Shown: positions 22,766-35,645, counted from the stretch's first letter. The stretch is DNA of 64,000 nt from Macrocystis pyrifera (GCA_031763025.1 JASSKH010000014.1:13942022-14006021), one strand, 5' to 3'. Program-made: numbers and translations. Notes: generated by a model from the letters alone, not told the origin.

Positions 22766-23350
22766 AGCCGATTGGCCACGTGTGAAACAGCTGCTGCACA
22801 CACTCTGCATCAACAGCAGCAACGACATAGCTAGTCCCTGTGATCGTACGAGTTCCAACAGATGTATACGCTTGCTTTCGGGGTGTCGAGGTGGCTCTGC
22901 CTCTCGTTTACACGTTGGGATTTGTTTGTTGTCGCTCGCAACCGTTTGTCAAGCTTTGCCATCGCACTCTTCTCCCTCTACTGCTGCTGCTGTGATATGT
23001 GTCTCCGGCCTCGGAGTTGTCCGGTGGCATCACACGACTGTGGGCGGTGTGCTTGCTGCGTGTCGCAGCTGCTCGCTGCTTGCTGCGCGGTCGTCAGGTG
23101 CTTCCTCAATCGAGCAGAGCTTTCTATCTGTCGTAAGGCGCTTCTTCTCCTGCCGACACTTCTGCTGTGGCAGGTGTGCCGTGCTGCGATCGGCGGCGGA
23201 AGTAACGGCTGTCTATGTCTTCAAGTCATCATCCAATCAGCGTACGAATTTGGGCACAATTTAGTTGATTTTAGTGTGTGCGATTGGGCTACGTCACAAA
23301 GGTTTCAGGCCCAACATTGCAAAATTGAGCTCTGGCACCATAAGTAGGGG
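22766..23350 (+). other. Long overlapping open frames, gene uncertain
   Basis: Two plus-strand frames stay open for about 500 bp (22740-23264 and 22862-23347), both rich in Cys/Ser/Leu. No known motif, no clear start context, no splice pair. Confidence 0.2.
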
Positions 23351-25600
23351 TTCAGAAATATGTATAGATTGTTCACGCGAAGAGCGAAAAAATATGAAGG
23401 CGTTTTTCTCGGGCGAGCTACAATACCAAATACTTGATAATAGTCGGAAAAGAAAAGAAACAGGAATGCTGGTCCAGTCCGAATTTCTTAATTGTCAAAG
23501 GTACGTTCTATACTGAGTTCAGTATAGTCGCATTCAATTTTCTCATTTTCCTGCCATTTACTCTTACAGTGGGCTCCTTTACCTGTGTTCTGGTAGAGGG
23601 TAAGATTCTGTTTTCAGCGTTAAAAAGTCGACTTCATGTATTAAATTAGTGCATATCCGTTCGAGATAGAATCCGATTGCCAAAAGGTTTTTCACGTTGG
23701 ATTGCCTGGTACTTTCCGGATAGATCGGCAGTGCCGGTATATTTGTAGCAGGTCAAGGGCAGCGGGGGTGTCGTCACGAAGATAGGCAACATAAAACTAG
23801 AAAATACATTATGTACTACTGCAGCTAGCTGCTGCTCTAGAATTTTATGTCTGACGACACAGAACGATCACACATGAGATGCTCAACGCAGCGTGACCGA
23901 TGGAAGTGGTATCTCGTATAATGTACTACTATGTTGAACATGGATAAATGGAGAGTTGTCTGGTGGTGTAATGACGAAGTTCACTGCATTTTAGACAACA
24001 CACAGAACGCAGAGTCTACGTCGCCCTCGGTCTTCTCCAAAAAAACATACAATGCACGGAAAAAGTCATAACGTGTGTTAAGAAGACGGTTACAATCGCA
24101 AAATGTATTTTCAGCAGCAGCCCGTGCTACACCAAATCCTTCACGTTAGCCCATGTTGAACGTCAGTGGCTACTAAAGAGAATCGCCTCTGCGACCATGC
24201 CAGCCATATTCAGAGTCCTCGTACGACCCACGGACTAAAGGGAACTTGCGTTTCGACGAATGCGTTTTCCGTCCCTGGGCCAGGGTCAGCAGGCACGATA
24301 CGCCGTTGCTCGTCCAATTATGGGTCCAGGGTCGATCTGAGACCACCCACCCTTGCGGTGTGTGCACTCCTGGCAACGTCCGGATTCCTCCATCGGCGTA
24401 CGACCGCCATCCCCTCCTCTCACCCCCCCGTCAATATCCACCCGCAATGCGCGGATTCAGATCTTTGCCCCTGCCCCCATCGTCCTGGTGGCGACCATGG
24501 ATGGCGCCAACGAATCCCGCATTGGGGGGTTGCAAGCCAAAATTCGAGGGGTGGCCATGCAGTGCTTGAAATCTTGGTCAGTGCTTACTGCATCACCCCC
24601 CTGACGACCCCACGGCGACTTTCATGATCGTGAGCTATCCGCGTTTCTCAGACACCGAAGCAAAGCTTTGATGTTGGCTGGCTATCTTCCTGTTGATGGC
24701 AATGCCGAATGGAGAGTGCAGAGATTCCGGCGGTAGCCCTGAATATGAGGGGCGCAACAAGAAGACAAGGATAGTGTTTCCACGACAGCGGTGATTGGTT
24801 GTGACCCGAAAACAACTTCGAAGCGTGTCCGCAGATTCAGGTGAGCAGCCACTTTTGTACATCCGAAGGTACGCGCATTTGACCCAGTTTGCATACCACA
24901 TTATAGAAGTTATATTACGACAGTAGTACCGCAAACTATTTGTTTCAAGAAAGCTAGCTAGCCATCTCCCTGCCAACAAGAGTATTCTCCATGCCTTCGC
25001 ACGACTCGTAACCAAGAGCAGGCTGCAAACACACGCACTGAAGTCTGCAAGTCTCTACATGTTGTTTAAATAGTTTTACGAGCATCCACACGCGCCGCTC
25101 ACCAGTATATCCCTTTCGCCTGGTCGCATTAGACCCGCGACTTTGTCGTCCTGACCAAGAAGGCGAGACCGATCCACTCGTTGCCTGCTCTGGCTCCACC
25201 TGCAACGTCGTCACCGTCATCATCAGTGTTATCTGGCGATTAAATGGAAGATATTGCGGTCCACGCCAGATGAGCGTATACGACAGTGAAGTCGAAGTCT
25301 TAATCACACACAAGGGCTTCACAATATCGTTCGCTTGCATCGGAAATGTCAGACTCCACCATACGCGAAAAAACACGCAGAATGTTTACACGCATGCCGC
25401 CATCCTTACGTTAGAGCTCCAGCAAACGACCAATGACTCACCTGCTCGCTTTGCGGTGTTCCCCGTAAGGTCCTCGTTGTTGAAATCGCTATTTCCTCCG
25501 CACCATCGTCCAGCGGTCACTTGTAAGATTCCGCCTGCGGATAATATATATGCCCCGCAACGCTAAATCATCGGAAGACGCAGGTTCAGCAGACTCTGAC
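23350..25600. other. Stretch without a recognisable gene
   Basis: Short frames on both strands, none with a motif. 24.17-24.63 kb is open in three plus frames because of its composition. Confidence 0.4.
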
Positions 25601-25610
25601 CGTGTTTTGT

Positions 25611-27026
25611 CTAGGCGCACACGCCCCCCCTCCCTGCCTCCCTCAACAAACCCTCCTCCTTCCTGGGCAGCACGCTCGCCTCTACGGCTGCATCAAATCC
25701 ATCGTCACCGTCGTCACCGTCTGCTGCGATTTCCTGCAGGTGGGAGATAGGGCACCGGTTCCGGGCGTTGCGCCCCGGCCTGCGGGAATAGATACCGCAT
25801 GTCGTTCCGTGCAACGCTTGCGCGTCGCTTGCCCGGCCTTTCATGACACAGGTATTGGCGGCGACATGACGTACAGGACGAAAGCACCTAAAAACGTTTC
25901 CCTCGTGATCTTGACCACTCCTCACAGCCCGACCAGCTGCGTCCGAGCTTCCCCGTGACTGAGAGATTCACGCGCGGAGTGTAGCTGGTTCTGTACAAGC
26001 TCACCTGTTTCGCGGATAGGGCGTAGACGAGGACTGTTTCGCGGAGAGGGGAGTATACGAGGGCGGGAAGGACGAGGGTACTTCTGTGTGTATCACTTGA
26101 GGGGCGATGGGCGTTGCGGTTCCGTATTGCAGTACCGACATATTCGATGAGAGAGCTTTGACTGGCCACCGCATTTCCTCGATAATTTTCAAGCCGGGCG
26201 CCAGGTCCTCAGGTGCAGGGAACGCAGAGGCGAGGCGATGATGCACTTCGAGTCGACCATCACTTTGCACAGAACGACCGAGTCCAAGGTGTTATATAAC
26301 CTTGGTCCCGTTGTGTGTCGTTGAGACGAGCGCTCGTGCAGCGGGAGAACGGAATGATGCTGTTCCGCAACGGTTTCCTCAGCAGGCATGCCATCATGGC
26401 GGTGTGCTATCGACACGAGTATGCTACCAATTTCAACTTAGCGCGCGGGTGTAAGTGCAAGGTATTCGCCGTTTCTACGCCGTAGTTGTAAAAAAGCCTG
26501 CGCAGCATCCGTTTTGATCGCGATACTAGCCAGTGCAAGGGGTCTCCATTGAGCAGAAAGGCGGTCGCCGTGCAAGTTGGTGCAAACACAAAAAACGAGT
26601 GCAGGTACTCCTGCCACATAAAAGGGACGCAGGAAAAATCGTACCCAGATGTTATTTGTCATGGCCCTCGTGGCTGGCGACGCTCACCGTTGTCGATCCT
26701 CGAGAGCAGTAGGGAACGTCTCCTGTGTTAATCCAGAAGGCACCCTCCGCAAGAGACAGAGGAAGGGCGTTCCGTGATGGGGGAGTGCATTGATGGCCGC
26801 CACGTTTTGCCGCCCGAATCGACCGTCTCCCCCCAGCGTCTACACCAAGAACCTCCTTGTCCACCCGGCTGGTCGCTCTTACGAAGGACCTGGGCAGCAG
26901 CGGCGGCGGCGGAGGAGTCGAACACGATACTCGGCAGGGACTCCATCTCCAGCTTTTGGACAAGAAGGGCAGCTGGATCACGGCGGTCAGCTCGTTCTCG
27001 ATGTAAGAGCTGATCCCCGTTGCCTC
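25611..27026 (-). CDS. Unrecognised gene, two candidate exons
   Basis: Exon 27026-26883 (144 nt) follows a CTATGCTTCAG acceptor and ends at a GTAAGA donor. One frame with no stops reads ALLVQKLEMESLPSIVFDSS followed by an Ala run. A second candidate, 25740-25611, follows a CCCACCTGCAG acceptor and runs EIAADGDDGDDGFDAAVEAS, then LPRKEEGLLREAG, to a TAG stop, so it could be terminal. Coding-like frames between them (PAPEDLAPGLKIIEEMRWP near 26.2 kb) have no clean junctions. The plus strand at 25741 also offers an acceptor (CCTGCAG is palindromic). No family recognised. Confidence 0.25.
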
Positions 27027-27364
27027 CTGAAGCATAGAGCGGTCAGCACAGGAGTTATCTGGGGATGGGTTCAACAAGCGAGACGGACGACGGACGACCG
27101 GTCGAGGCGATGTCGAGTCTTGTAGAAAAAACAAAACTGCGTCACTCGTTCTGACGAAACAGGCAAGTCTGCTGTTGACCACTGTGATAACACTGCCAAG
27201 TTGATAGTTGTTTAGCTGTGCTCTGGATCAAGCGTGTGTGGCATAAAACAGAGTAATACAACCCGCAGTTCACCTGTGAGTACAAGAGAATGGGCGGCTT
27301 CAAGCCGTTGCCCCCTTAAATCTTAAGCCTGGTCTCATAGGAGAGCTCGAGCTACCTGATGGGC

Positions 27365-27475
27365 TCCTTCCTGCTGCTGCCTGGTCGGCTGCTGTTGCTG
27401 CTGCTGTTTCTGCTGCTGTTGCTACTGCTGATGTGGTGGTTGCTGCTGCTGCTGCTGCTGCTACTTCCTGTCGAT
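27365..27475 (+). repeat. CTG/CTT-rich trinucleotide repeat
   Basis: Imperfect CTG run. It encodes only poly-Leu or poly-Ser shadows. Confidence 0.8.
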
Positions 27476-27924
27476 AGTGCTGGCACTGGTGCTTCTGTGT
27501 ACAGTAGTAGAACGGCCTTCCCGTTGAAGTCGGCTGCTTTGCGGGTGTCTGGCACGCAAAGACTCACATTGGAATTGGAAGTCACTACCAGGTATGTCCG
27601 TTGTCATCCCTTTCAGCATTTCCCTCAAAGTCACCGTGGCCCTGCTCTGCTTGTCCATCAACGCCGGGCGAAATTACTTCCGTTCACCCGTGTCAAAGGA
27701 AGGCTTTCCAGTTGTTGTCTGCAAAGTTTTTCGAAGCGCCGGGTGTTCAGGGGCTCGCAGCGCCTGGTGGTCCAAGATCACCCAGTCGACAAGGCTGTCG
27801 AACACGCGCTCCTTTAGAGAGGATCTGCCAACAGGCAAGAACAAAATTGGGGACAGTTTAGAGTTGAGACTGGGACATCGAATAAGAAAGAAGTCGAAAA
27901 AAATCCGGGCCCTTCACAGGTCAT

Positions 27925-28092
27925 GTGACCTGATCCGCGGGTCGGCTCCGAAAGTCTTCGGAATATATCACGGGTCGGGTCGGGTCGCGTCGGGTCACTA
28001 GTTTTTGAAAATCTCACGGTTCGGGCCAGGTCACCGTGACCCGACCTTATACCCGAACCAACCCGACCCGCGAGGTTTGATCTGACCCGTGA
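27925..28092. repeat. GGGTC-rich inverted repeat
   Basis: ATCACGGGTCGGGTCGGGTC on the left and its complement ACCCGACCTTATACCCGAAC, then CAACCCGACCCG, on the right flank AGGTCACCGTGACC. The two arms could form a hairpin. Confidence 0.6.
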
Positions 28093-28411
28093 ATAACCCC
28101 AAAAACATTCCAAACAAAAATGACGATAACAGCATCGACCTTTTCGGAGCGAAAGGCCACAACGATTACGTCATTATTACCAGGTATGTTACACGTTACA
28201 CGTATCATAGCATTGTATCGACTTTTCAGAGGGAAAAAAAAAAATGTCGAAACATAAGAAACACGGACGTTTACAGCATCGAGCGGCCGCGATTGCCGTT
28301 CCATAGAGAAATCAACTAATCATGTTGAAAAATAAAACTATTACTATAATTTTGCGTGCAGCAGCCGAGTTCAGTTAGAAAAAAACAAGGTTCATCACAC
28401 TGACAAAGAAT

Positions 28412-28762
28412 CGCGACGGGACGGGACGGGACAGATTTGACTCGTTTGGCAAAAAAAAAACGTAAACGGGACGGTAAAATGATGACTTAAAAAGCTGGCG
28501 GGACGGGACGGCGGATGCCAAATTTCTCGACGAGACGGGACGGTAAAATTCAACGGGGCTGCTTTTCACGACGGAACGGGACGGTAAATATTTTTCCCCT
28601 CGGCGGGACGGGACGGTAAATAGTTTTTTCCTCGGCGGGACGGGACGGTAATTTATTTTTTCCTCGGCGGGACGGGACGGTAAATACCTTTTTCCCACGG
28701 CGGGACGGGACGATAATTTTCTTTTTCTTCGGGGGGCGGGACCGTAAATATATTTTTCGTTT
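28412..28762. repeat. Minisatellite with core GGCGGGACGGGACGGTAA
   Basis: About nine units of 32-40 bp: CGGCGGGACGGGACGGTAAA followed by a T-run. The same core makes up a second array at 33.09-33.37 kb. Confidence 0.85.
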
Positions 28763-29063
28763 TTCCCGTTGCAAGGTCGGCGCGGTTGTACGTGAAAATT
28801 TCCGCACACTGCTGGTTCCGCGAAAGGTCTGGATCCGACGCAGACGTTTTCTTCTCGACCCGCGCAGCCCAAGCTCCGAAATGTGCTGCCACTACACGGG
28901 CGACGTCTTCTGATTTCTTCCACTCCTGCCCCAAGCACCGTTGTTTCGCTGCCAGCTCATGGTGGTTGTTCTGATGGTTGTGCTTGCGCTGTGTTACTGG
29001 TGGTTGCGGAAGTGGAGGTGGTGGTGGCGGCGGCGGCGGTGGTGATTCTAGTGCCGCTGCTGG
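28763..29063 (-). CDS. Possible exon, Pro-rich then charged helical
   Basis: The minus frame is open from a TGA at 29066 and reads a poly-Pro run, QPPVTQRKHNHQNNHHELAA, then GQEWKKSEDVARVVAAHFGA, then WAARVEKKTSASDPDLSRNQ, before running into the minisatellite. The composition looks coding (heptad-like hydrophobics in the helical part). No start codon or clean donor was found and no family recognised. Confidence 0.28.
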
Positions 29064-29513
29064 TCAATCGACCTCGCCCGTGAGATAGGCATCCATGGTG
29101 TCCGTGTGCCGGTCACACAAAGGTTTTAGGAGACAGCACTTTCAACCCTTGACAGACAGCAACTTCGCATTGACATGCTTTGACTGACACCAAACTACTA
29201 GGTTTTAGTCCGTAGCACTCGGCCCTACATCCTTGACAGCGCGCGTTTTACGTCCCGGTTGATGACATGTCTCCTGAAATCTTTTTGGGCCACACCACAT
29301 GTACTGGTGTGACCGTGCGTTGCGTGGTCTCTGTGCTGTTTGTGTGTGGTGGCGAGCCTGTGGCAGGTGTATGTAGTGTTATGATACTCTGCCTTCAGTT
29401 GCGAGTGGAAATACGAAGTATGAAGATTCTAAAAGGAAAATGAAGAGAAAAAACAACACCACCAGGTTTACACTTACTACTTGGTAGTTTCATTCTTTTT
29501 CGTACATTTGTAT

Positions 29514-29805
29514 GTGTTGGATATCGAAAAAATGAACGTTTCGGTACGATAAGTTCAAAATAACATCGATAAGGATAGCGATAAAAATAATTGTCGTTAT
29601 CGTACCGATAAACCGAAAAACCGATAACGATAACGATAACGAAAACGATAATGGAGGCGAAAACCGGCGCAAAAGGCCCTTTTTCTTTTTTTTGGGGGTC
29701 GCGTCACAAAGACCCGTAACACAAGTGAATACAACACCAGCAGAGGGTTCCCAGGATCAACGTAGTGCGGGTTGTTCTCGCATAAACTCATTGCCACAAT
29801 GCAAT
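29514..29805 (+). repeat. Dispersed repeat, family Z, copy 1
   Basis: Starts GTGTTGGATATCGAAA, has a GATAAC run, then GATAATGGAGGCGAAAA, GGCGCAAAAGGCC and CAGCAGAGGGTTCCCAGGAT. It parallels 62361-62675 throughout. Confidence 0.8.
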
Positions 29806-31140
29806 GCAGAAATACCTCGGTGAAAGTAAAACAACCAAAGAATAGTACACATGATAACTGAAGCACATGTACACCTCATACAAAAATAAAAGTGAGGTCC
29901 GCGCACGTACCGCACGTACGTATCAGATACATACATGCGGTAGGCTGTACAAGTCGCAACAGAAACCGAGAAGACGACATACTGCCCAGAAGGAATGGAC
30001 ACGATTAAAACAGCAACTCGACGTCGAAAAATCGAAATCAAAATAGGGGAAAATAAACAAAAATCGGAAAGGGACGAGAGATAAAAAAAGTTCAATTCAG
30101 GCAAGAAAGCAAGAAATAAAAAGGAAACATACGAGAGAATGCGCAATGTTTTCGCAGATTTCAGGTTCGCACACTACGCGAGGGGTGGGTGTAGAACAGA
30201 GATATGAACGAAAAGACAAACTTACGTACTCCGCTACTATAAGACACCAGGGAAGCAAAAAATAGACTACTAATAGACAACAAACAAAAAGAAAGACAGG
30301 ACCTCGTATTATTATTGTGTATTGTCTACCATGTACGTCCATGAAAAAATAAAAATACACCTGATCAGGTTTATTATGCCGTATTATTATTGCGGGGGAC
30401 CATACATACACAGTAAATAGGACGTACGGTACACATAAAAAACTTTACATTTCTCTATTTGTACTAACAATATTTGGTCCTATTTACTATGCCCCCCCGT
30501 ACAATAATAGTACAAGATATGTAGCTGTTAAGTACCAGGGCGCAACGACAACCACAGCTCAACACAAAATGTATATAATGTCGCACAATGCTATTCGGAA
30601 GAACATGTATACGTGCTCACGAACCCAGCCGTCGCCGCCACAACAAAAACAAAAAATCACTTGTAGTGTCCTTTCTGCCGAGCGCCTCCTGTGAGATTCC
30701 GCTTGACCATGCCAATCCGTGCGAACCGTCCAAAACTACGAGGGCATCGACAGAAAAACAAAAATTAAAAAAATCGAAATACCGAACTTTTTTTCTGTTC
30801 GATGAAAACAAATAATTATCGACCGATACATCGAAAGTTTTGCTACGATATCCAACACTAGTATTTGTACTTACCTTCATTTGGTATTTGTACTTACCTT
30901 CATTTGAAAGTATATCAAAACAAAACATCAACCAGCTGCTGATCAAAACCACCAACACAGCTTTTTCGGCTAAAACAAAAGGAGTAGATGTGGCGCGCAG
31001 AAATTTCATATTACTGACCAGGTATTACATAATAAGAAAAAGATGAAAATACGTCATCTGTGAGTTCGACTGCTTAATAATTGAATAGCTGATACCCAAT
31101 TTTGCAAGCTGGGTAATACGCTTACCACTACTATGCATGT
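29806..31140. other. Stretch without a gene; holds repeat ends and a small palindromic element
   Basis: A minus-orientation family Z head lies at about 30770-30858 (ends CGATATCCAACACTAG). The palindromic element at 30392-30500 is listed separately. A direct repeat of TATTTGTACTTACCTTCATT occurs at 30.86-30.90 kb. Confidence 0.5.
30392..30500. mobile_element. Small palindromic MITE-like element, copy 1
   Basis: The left arm GCGGGGGACCATACATACAC, then AGTAAATAGGAC, faces its rough complement GTCCTATTTACTATGCCCCC on the right. A second copy with the same arms lies at 41325-41423. Confidence 0.55.
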
Positions 31141-32015
31141 GTGCAAAAGGCTGTGTGGGGCATGTTGTATTCAGACGACGCAGGAATAGTCTCGAAGTCG
31201 GCGGAAGGCCTTGCAAGAATGATGACAGTCATCGTGATTGTCTTCGAAGCAGTAAGTCTCACGGTATCCGAGCAGAAGACAGAGACGATGCTCCTACGAA
31301 CACCGGATCAGGCGTTTACCACCTCACCGCTCGCGATGGAAGCTGCAGGCCAGAAGAATATACAGACGACCCAGTTCTATACCTAGGAGGCATTATCCAC
31401 GAGAACGCCGACCTCTCCTTCGAAATCGAGCGACGAATCCGTCTGATGCGATCATGCCTCAAACGGTATGGTCCGGAACTGTACGATAGGGCGAGCGTAC
31501 CGCATAGTCTGAAAGTCCGGATGCTGAAGGCCGAGGTGATTGAGACCTTGCTGTACGGTTGCGTGACGTGGACCCTCAATGCGGACCACTTCGCCAAGCT
31601 TCGATCAGCCTACCACGAAGTCCTTCTGCGAGTCATTGGCTTCCAGCGCCGACTACGCACCGACCACACCACCCTCTCGAATGCGAAGGCGCTCAGGATG
31701 ACACGATGTGAAAGTATCGAAGCGACCATCCGTAAACGGCGACTCTTCTTTGCGGGGGCTCTGGTGCGGCAACACGACGGGCGATTGCCCAGTCGGTTGA
31801 TGTTCGGGACGATCGCTGGTGAGGAGAGCCGGAAACCAGGTAGGCAGCCCAAGACTTGGCCTAGGCCAAATGCTGAGGACCTTAGAGTGGTTAAAGCCAC
31901 CGAGGGATCAACGGAAGACTCCCCCTTAGTCTTTGGAGTTGGGACCGCACTATGGTCCACTCCAGCAAAACAGACGGGAAAGTGGTACCGGGGAATCCTC
32001 GAAGCAGCTGAATAG
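31141..32015 (+). pseudogene. LINE reverse transcriptase C-terminal fragment
   Basis: The first part (31141-31386 frame) carries [20 protein letters not shown], with YSDD where the long copy has YADD. Around 31370 the homology moves to another frame, which continues [50 protein letters not shown] and GKWYRGILEAAE to a premature TAG where the long copy reads on. Frameshift, stop and truncation make it inactive. Confidence 0.8.
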
Positions 32016-32888
32016 TTCATGGGCAGGTGGCACGAGGCTGAGGCAAATCTGAGTAGACAGCGCCGTGCATCCGCTGCGGGTAGTGTTAGAGGGAACGGGG
32101 GGAGGGGCAACAGCAGGAGAGGTAGAAGGAACACCGTACAAGTGTATGGGGGCAGGGGGGGGGACGGGAGGAATAGAAGGGAAACCGCGGTAAGAGAGAG
32201 TAGCAAAGAGACCGCAGACAGGGTAGCAAGGTACCAGGACGACTAATAGGTTGGATTTTTCTCTGCTACTCGTACCGCCAACTGCTGCGGCCGTTCGGTA
32301 TGTATTGGCCAGGTGCTTTGATTTTTTCCATGACTCGACTTTTTCCCTTTTTTTTTCCTTCTTATCCTTATGAAAGAAGTACTACATGGTGGGTGAGGAC
32401 GAGCGAGCGTGTTTATTTTTTATTTTATATTTTTTGGCCCACTCATTCTTTCTCTTTTTACTTACTTAAGTGTCTCCCGGGATGCATTTTTCCCTTTTTC
32501 CTTTTTCCTTCCCGTTTCTTCCCCCTTGCACGTCCATTTTGGTTTCATGCTCGGGGTATGTGTCCGAGCTATGGCTTCCCATCTTATATATTTACTTGGG
32601 ATTCTTTTCCTTTTCTTTTTCGGTTTGATTTCTTCGTTGCTTCTTTGTCTTTATGGTGTATTTTGGTTGTTGGCGTATGTATGTATGTTGCGTCGGCCGC
32701 ACCAAGTGCGAATGTATGGTATTGCGTAAGCTATTAATGCATTACAGTGTGTTATCTCTCTCTGTATCGTAGTCTGTGACGACAGCGAGAGCTCGTATCT
32801 TTCTAGGGTGAAGAATCAGCACGGACACTGGGCTTGCTGCATGTCGACGAGTAGAAGAACGGTTTAATGTGAAGAACACACACACACT
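31141..32888 (+). mobile_element. LINE copy 1, 5'-truncated
   Basis: Homology to the long LINE at 54615-59309 begins inside the reverse transcriptase just before the YxDD box. It continues through the C-terminus and the 3' UTR (AGGGTAGCAAGGTACCAGG), a T-rich spacer, and the 3' end block (GAAGAATCAGCACGGACACT...GGTTTAATGTGAAGAA), finishing in (AC)n instead of (AAC)n. 5' truncation of this kind is typical of target-primed reverse transcription. Confidence 0.85.
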
Positions 32889-33089
32889 AGTCTACACGTA
32901 TTTATTTGTAGATGGGAGTTGTGCACAATTTATGATAACACATGTATTTATATAGGAATTACTACTGAAGTTTGTACAACTCGAAATTTCTTGAATATGT
33001 CGTAATTCGTGGTGGAAGTGGATAGGAACAGTCGACCACGAGTGTTTGTTGTAGGGGAAGAGGCAAACTATGTCCGCCGGAGGCGGTGT

Positions 33090-33372
33090 CACGACGGGAC
33101 GGAACAATAATTTCCTACAGGAGAGAATTTATAGGCGGGACGGGACGGACATGTTTCGGTGTCACGACCGGACGGGACGGCAATTTTTTGTGCCCAGGCG
33201 GGACGTACGGTAGTTTTTCGGTGTCACGGCGGGACGGGACGGTAATTTCCAACGGGAGAGATTTTGTAGGCGGGACGGGACGGTAAGTGACGACGGTCAG
33301 GGATTTTGTCGGCGGAACGGGACGGCGAGACAATTTTGACGGTGGTTTTACAGTGCCATCCCGTCCCGTCCC
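33090..33372. repeat. Minisatellite with core GGCGGGACGGGACGGTAA, second locus
   Basis: Units GGCGGGACGGGACGGTAATT alternate with CGGTGTCACGG and GGGAGAGATTTTGTA. The array ends in an inverted CCGTCCCGTCCCGCCG. It flanks the chromovirus at 33.5 kb. Confidence 0.8.
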
Positions 33373-33501
33373 GCCGTTACCGCTGTTACCGCCTCGCAGA
33401 AATTACCGTGATAAGCCTTGGAGAAACTACGAAACGCTACCCCATACCTGGAATATCGTACCAGAGCTATACGGTGGGTATTATATATATATCACCCTGT
33501 C

Positions 33502-33891
33502 TATAATATAGTACCTGTGCTGGTCGTTCGTACCGAGGTCGTCGCGGAGATGTCAAGGCGTACAAGTCGCGGAGAAGTTGGCGTGATCAGGTCGCGGAGC
33601 GAGGGTCCCTTGTAGCCGTCGTTACGTCCGACTTAAGCAGAGCAGAGTTCTTCGTTGATATTTAGCAAGGAGATGCTAGAGCTAGTCTGACTCGGTGGGG
33701 AACCTTTTTGGTTACCCCAGAGTCTGCGGCGGATTACGTATCTCCCGATAGGTTATCTCCCGAGGACGGGTCTACACCGTCAATGACGTGAGACCGCTCG
33801 TGACCCGAGATTTGATTTTGCTTGACCAGTGACGTGTCCTTCGCGCGTGCGTGTTACGAGATCTACGATATCTCCGACCCTGGCTTCCACA
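33502..33891 (-). repeat. Chromovirus 1 3' LTR
   Basis: Ends CTTCCACA, next to the C-run that is the complement of the polypurine tract. The outer TG is mutated to TA. The target duplication fixes the boundary. Confidence 0.9.
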
Positions 33892-33906
33892 TCGCCCCCC
33901 CCTTTA
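33892..33906 (-). other. Chromovirus 1 polypurine tract
   Basis: On the minus strand TAAAGGGGGGGGCGA directly precedes the 3' LTR. It is the plus-strand primer site. Confidence 0.8.
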
Positions 33907-34780
33907 TTCGCCGCAGGCCCATGTTAGCTAGGGATGGGCTTGTGGTGGTCATCGGGAGGATGACTAGTTAGGAATCAGGGTGCTGATATATCTGATCGAA
34001 ACACAGCAGCCTTTACATGCGTTCATCCACTCCTTATAGCCGACGTATTGAGTAAACACGGGTGGTAAAAACCGGTCCGGCGAAGATGCATACATTTTCA
34101 AGCTTACACGCTGACAGCTTATGCTGAAGTTGTGTGGGAATTCCAAATTTTATCTCAACGCACTAATTCCGTGTGGCCACACGTACTATTGGTGCGCTCC
34201 CGTGGTTGCTGTTATGAAAACCACGGGCAGCCGAACTCTAATTAATATTTTCGTGACTGGTTGGGTGGTAACGCGAGGTCGACTTGGTTGATTCAAGCGT
34301 ATCAACTGGTAACCTCGTTTTAAGATGGGCGGAGTCGCTGGCTCCCGTTCCCTGTGTGTGGGTTGTGGTTCGAACAATTTTGTGTGACAAGAATGGGATT
34401 GCTGTTTTGTCTCGAACTCAGTGTCGGCTTGGGCATGAATTGTCATGTCTCTTACAGCCTTCTACCGATGGGTACAACATTATTTCTTTGCGTCTCTTTG
34501 CCTCGGCTATTCCCACCGGAATGCCGGTTAGAGTGGCCGTCATATCATACTAGACACACGTGTGTTTGCCATGTCTGACGGTGCTACTCTCAACACCGTT
34601 GTTAACTCTTATGCCTACAGCTGAGTTAACTGTGTTTGTCAACTTGTTCGTGGTTTTGTTTATGCCGCGGAGCATTGAGTACTTATTTGGCGCTGTATCA
34701 ACTTGTGCTCATTCCTCGCCTAATTTACGGTTCCGTTTCCCGAGAGAAGGGGCGAAGGGGGCGGGGTTATCGTGAGTTGC
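33907..34780 (-). other. Chromovirus 1 3' non-coding region
   Basis: About 0.9 kb between the chromodomain and the purine tract. No open frame with a motif. The plus-strand frames here have no features of a real gene. Confidence 0.5.
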
Positions 34781-34781
34781 A

Positions 34782-35645
34782 AACCCTTCTGGGTTCGATA
34801 TGCGGCGATTAATTCGTGACATTGGGGTATCTCGTCTGCGCAATACTCGAGGTCCGACTCCGGGCCGTGCCCTCGAAACCTCAGACTGTATTTTTAGTTG
34901 TGGGGGCTTTTTCTGCCAGGCCCTCGTCTATGGTCTACTACCCTGTCTACGAAATAGGACTCAATTTTAGGTTGAGCCTCGTCGGGATGGTCCAATGCGG
35001 GTAGGGGTATTGGTTTTCCCAAAAACAATTGCGCAAGTTTCTCGAAATGAGGTGCCGGCGGTGTTTCCCGTCTATGGTAGAGCTTTATGTGGGCAAGATG
35101 GACTGACACCTCTCGAGCGTCATTCGTAAGTCGTACTCTATATACCACTGGTGATAGTTGTGAGCAGACGACATACGGTCCTCGCCATGGTAGCAGCAGT
35201 TTTGGGTTGGGACCATCCGCGTCCTGGTATGGTTTGTACACGAGTACTTCTTGTCCAGGTTTGAACACGGGGTACAGTTTGCGTTTGCCGTTATATTCTG
35301 CTTGTTTGTCTGCACGCTCGTGCAAATTGTCCTGCGTGTTTTGTGCGAATTCTTCGGTATCTGCTGTTCTCCCTACATGAGGAATTCCGAGAATTATATC
35401 GACTGGAAGTCGAGGTTGTCGCCCGACCATCAAGAAAAATGGCGTCTGTTTTAGTTTTGAGCTAATTGGACGAACGGTAATATAGTGATGCCCAGTTGCT
35501 TTGATCTTTCGCGCTATGCATGGCCAACATGTTGTGCATGGTGGAGTGTACGCTTTCTGATACTGAATTTCCCTGAGGTCGATACGGAGTCGTTCGGGTC
35601 TTTTTGTATCCGAGAATCTGTTGCAGCTGGAATATTACCTTGTTT
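34782..35645 (-). pseudogene. Chromovirus 1 integrase C-terminus with chromodomain
   Basis: The frame 35433-34894 has a GPY/F module (LLPWRGPYVVCSQLSPVVYR) followed by IESYFVDRVVDHRRGPGRK. A TAA then interrupts, and a frameshift leads to GPESDLEY..DEIPQCHELIAAYR. Together these match a chromodomain, which in chromoviruses steers integration toward marked chromatin. The segment 35645-35434, with the catalytic Glu region, is broken by a 1-base insertion just after SDQGPEF. The usual SDxWEP tryptophan is replaced (SDLEY), as in copy 2. Confidence 0.75.
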
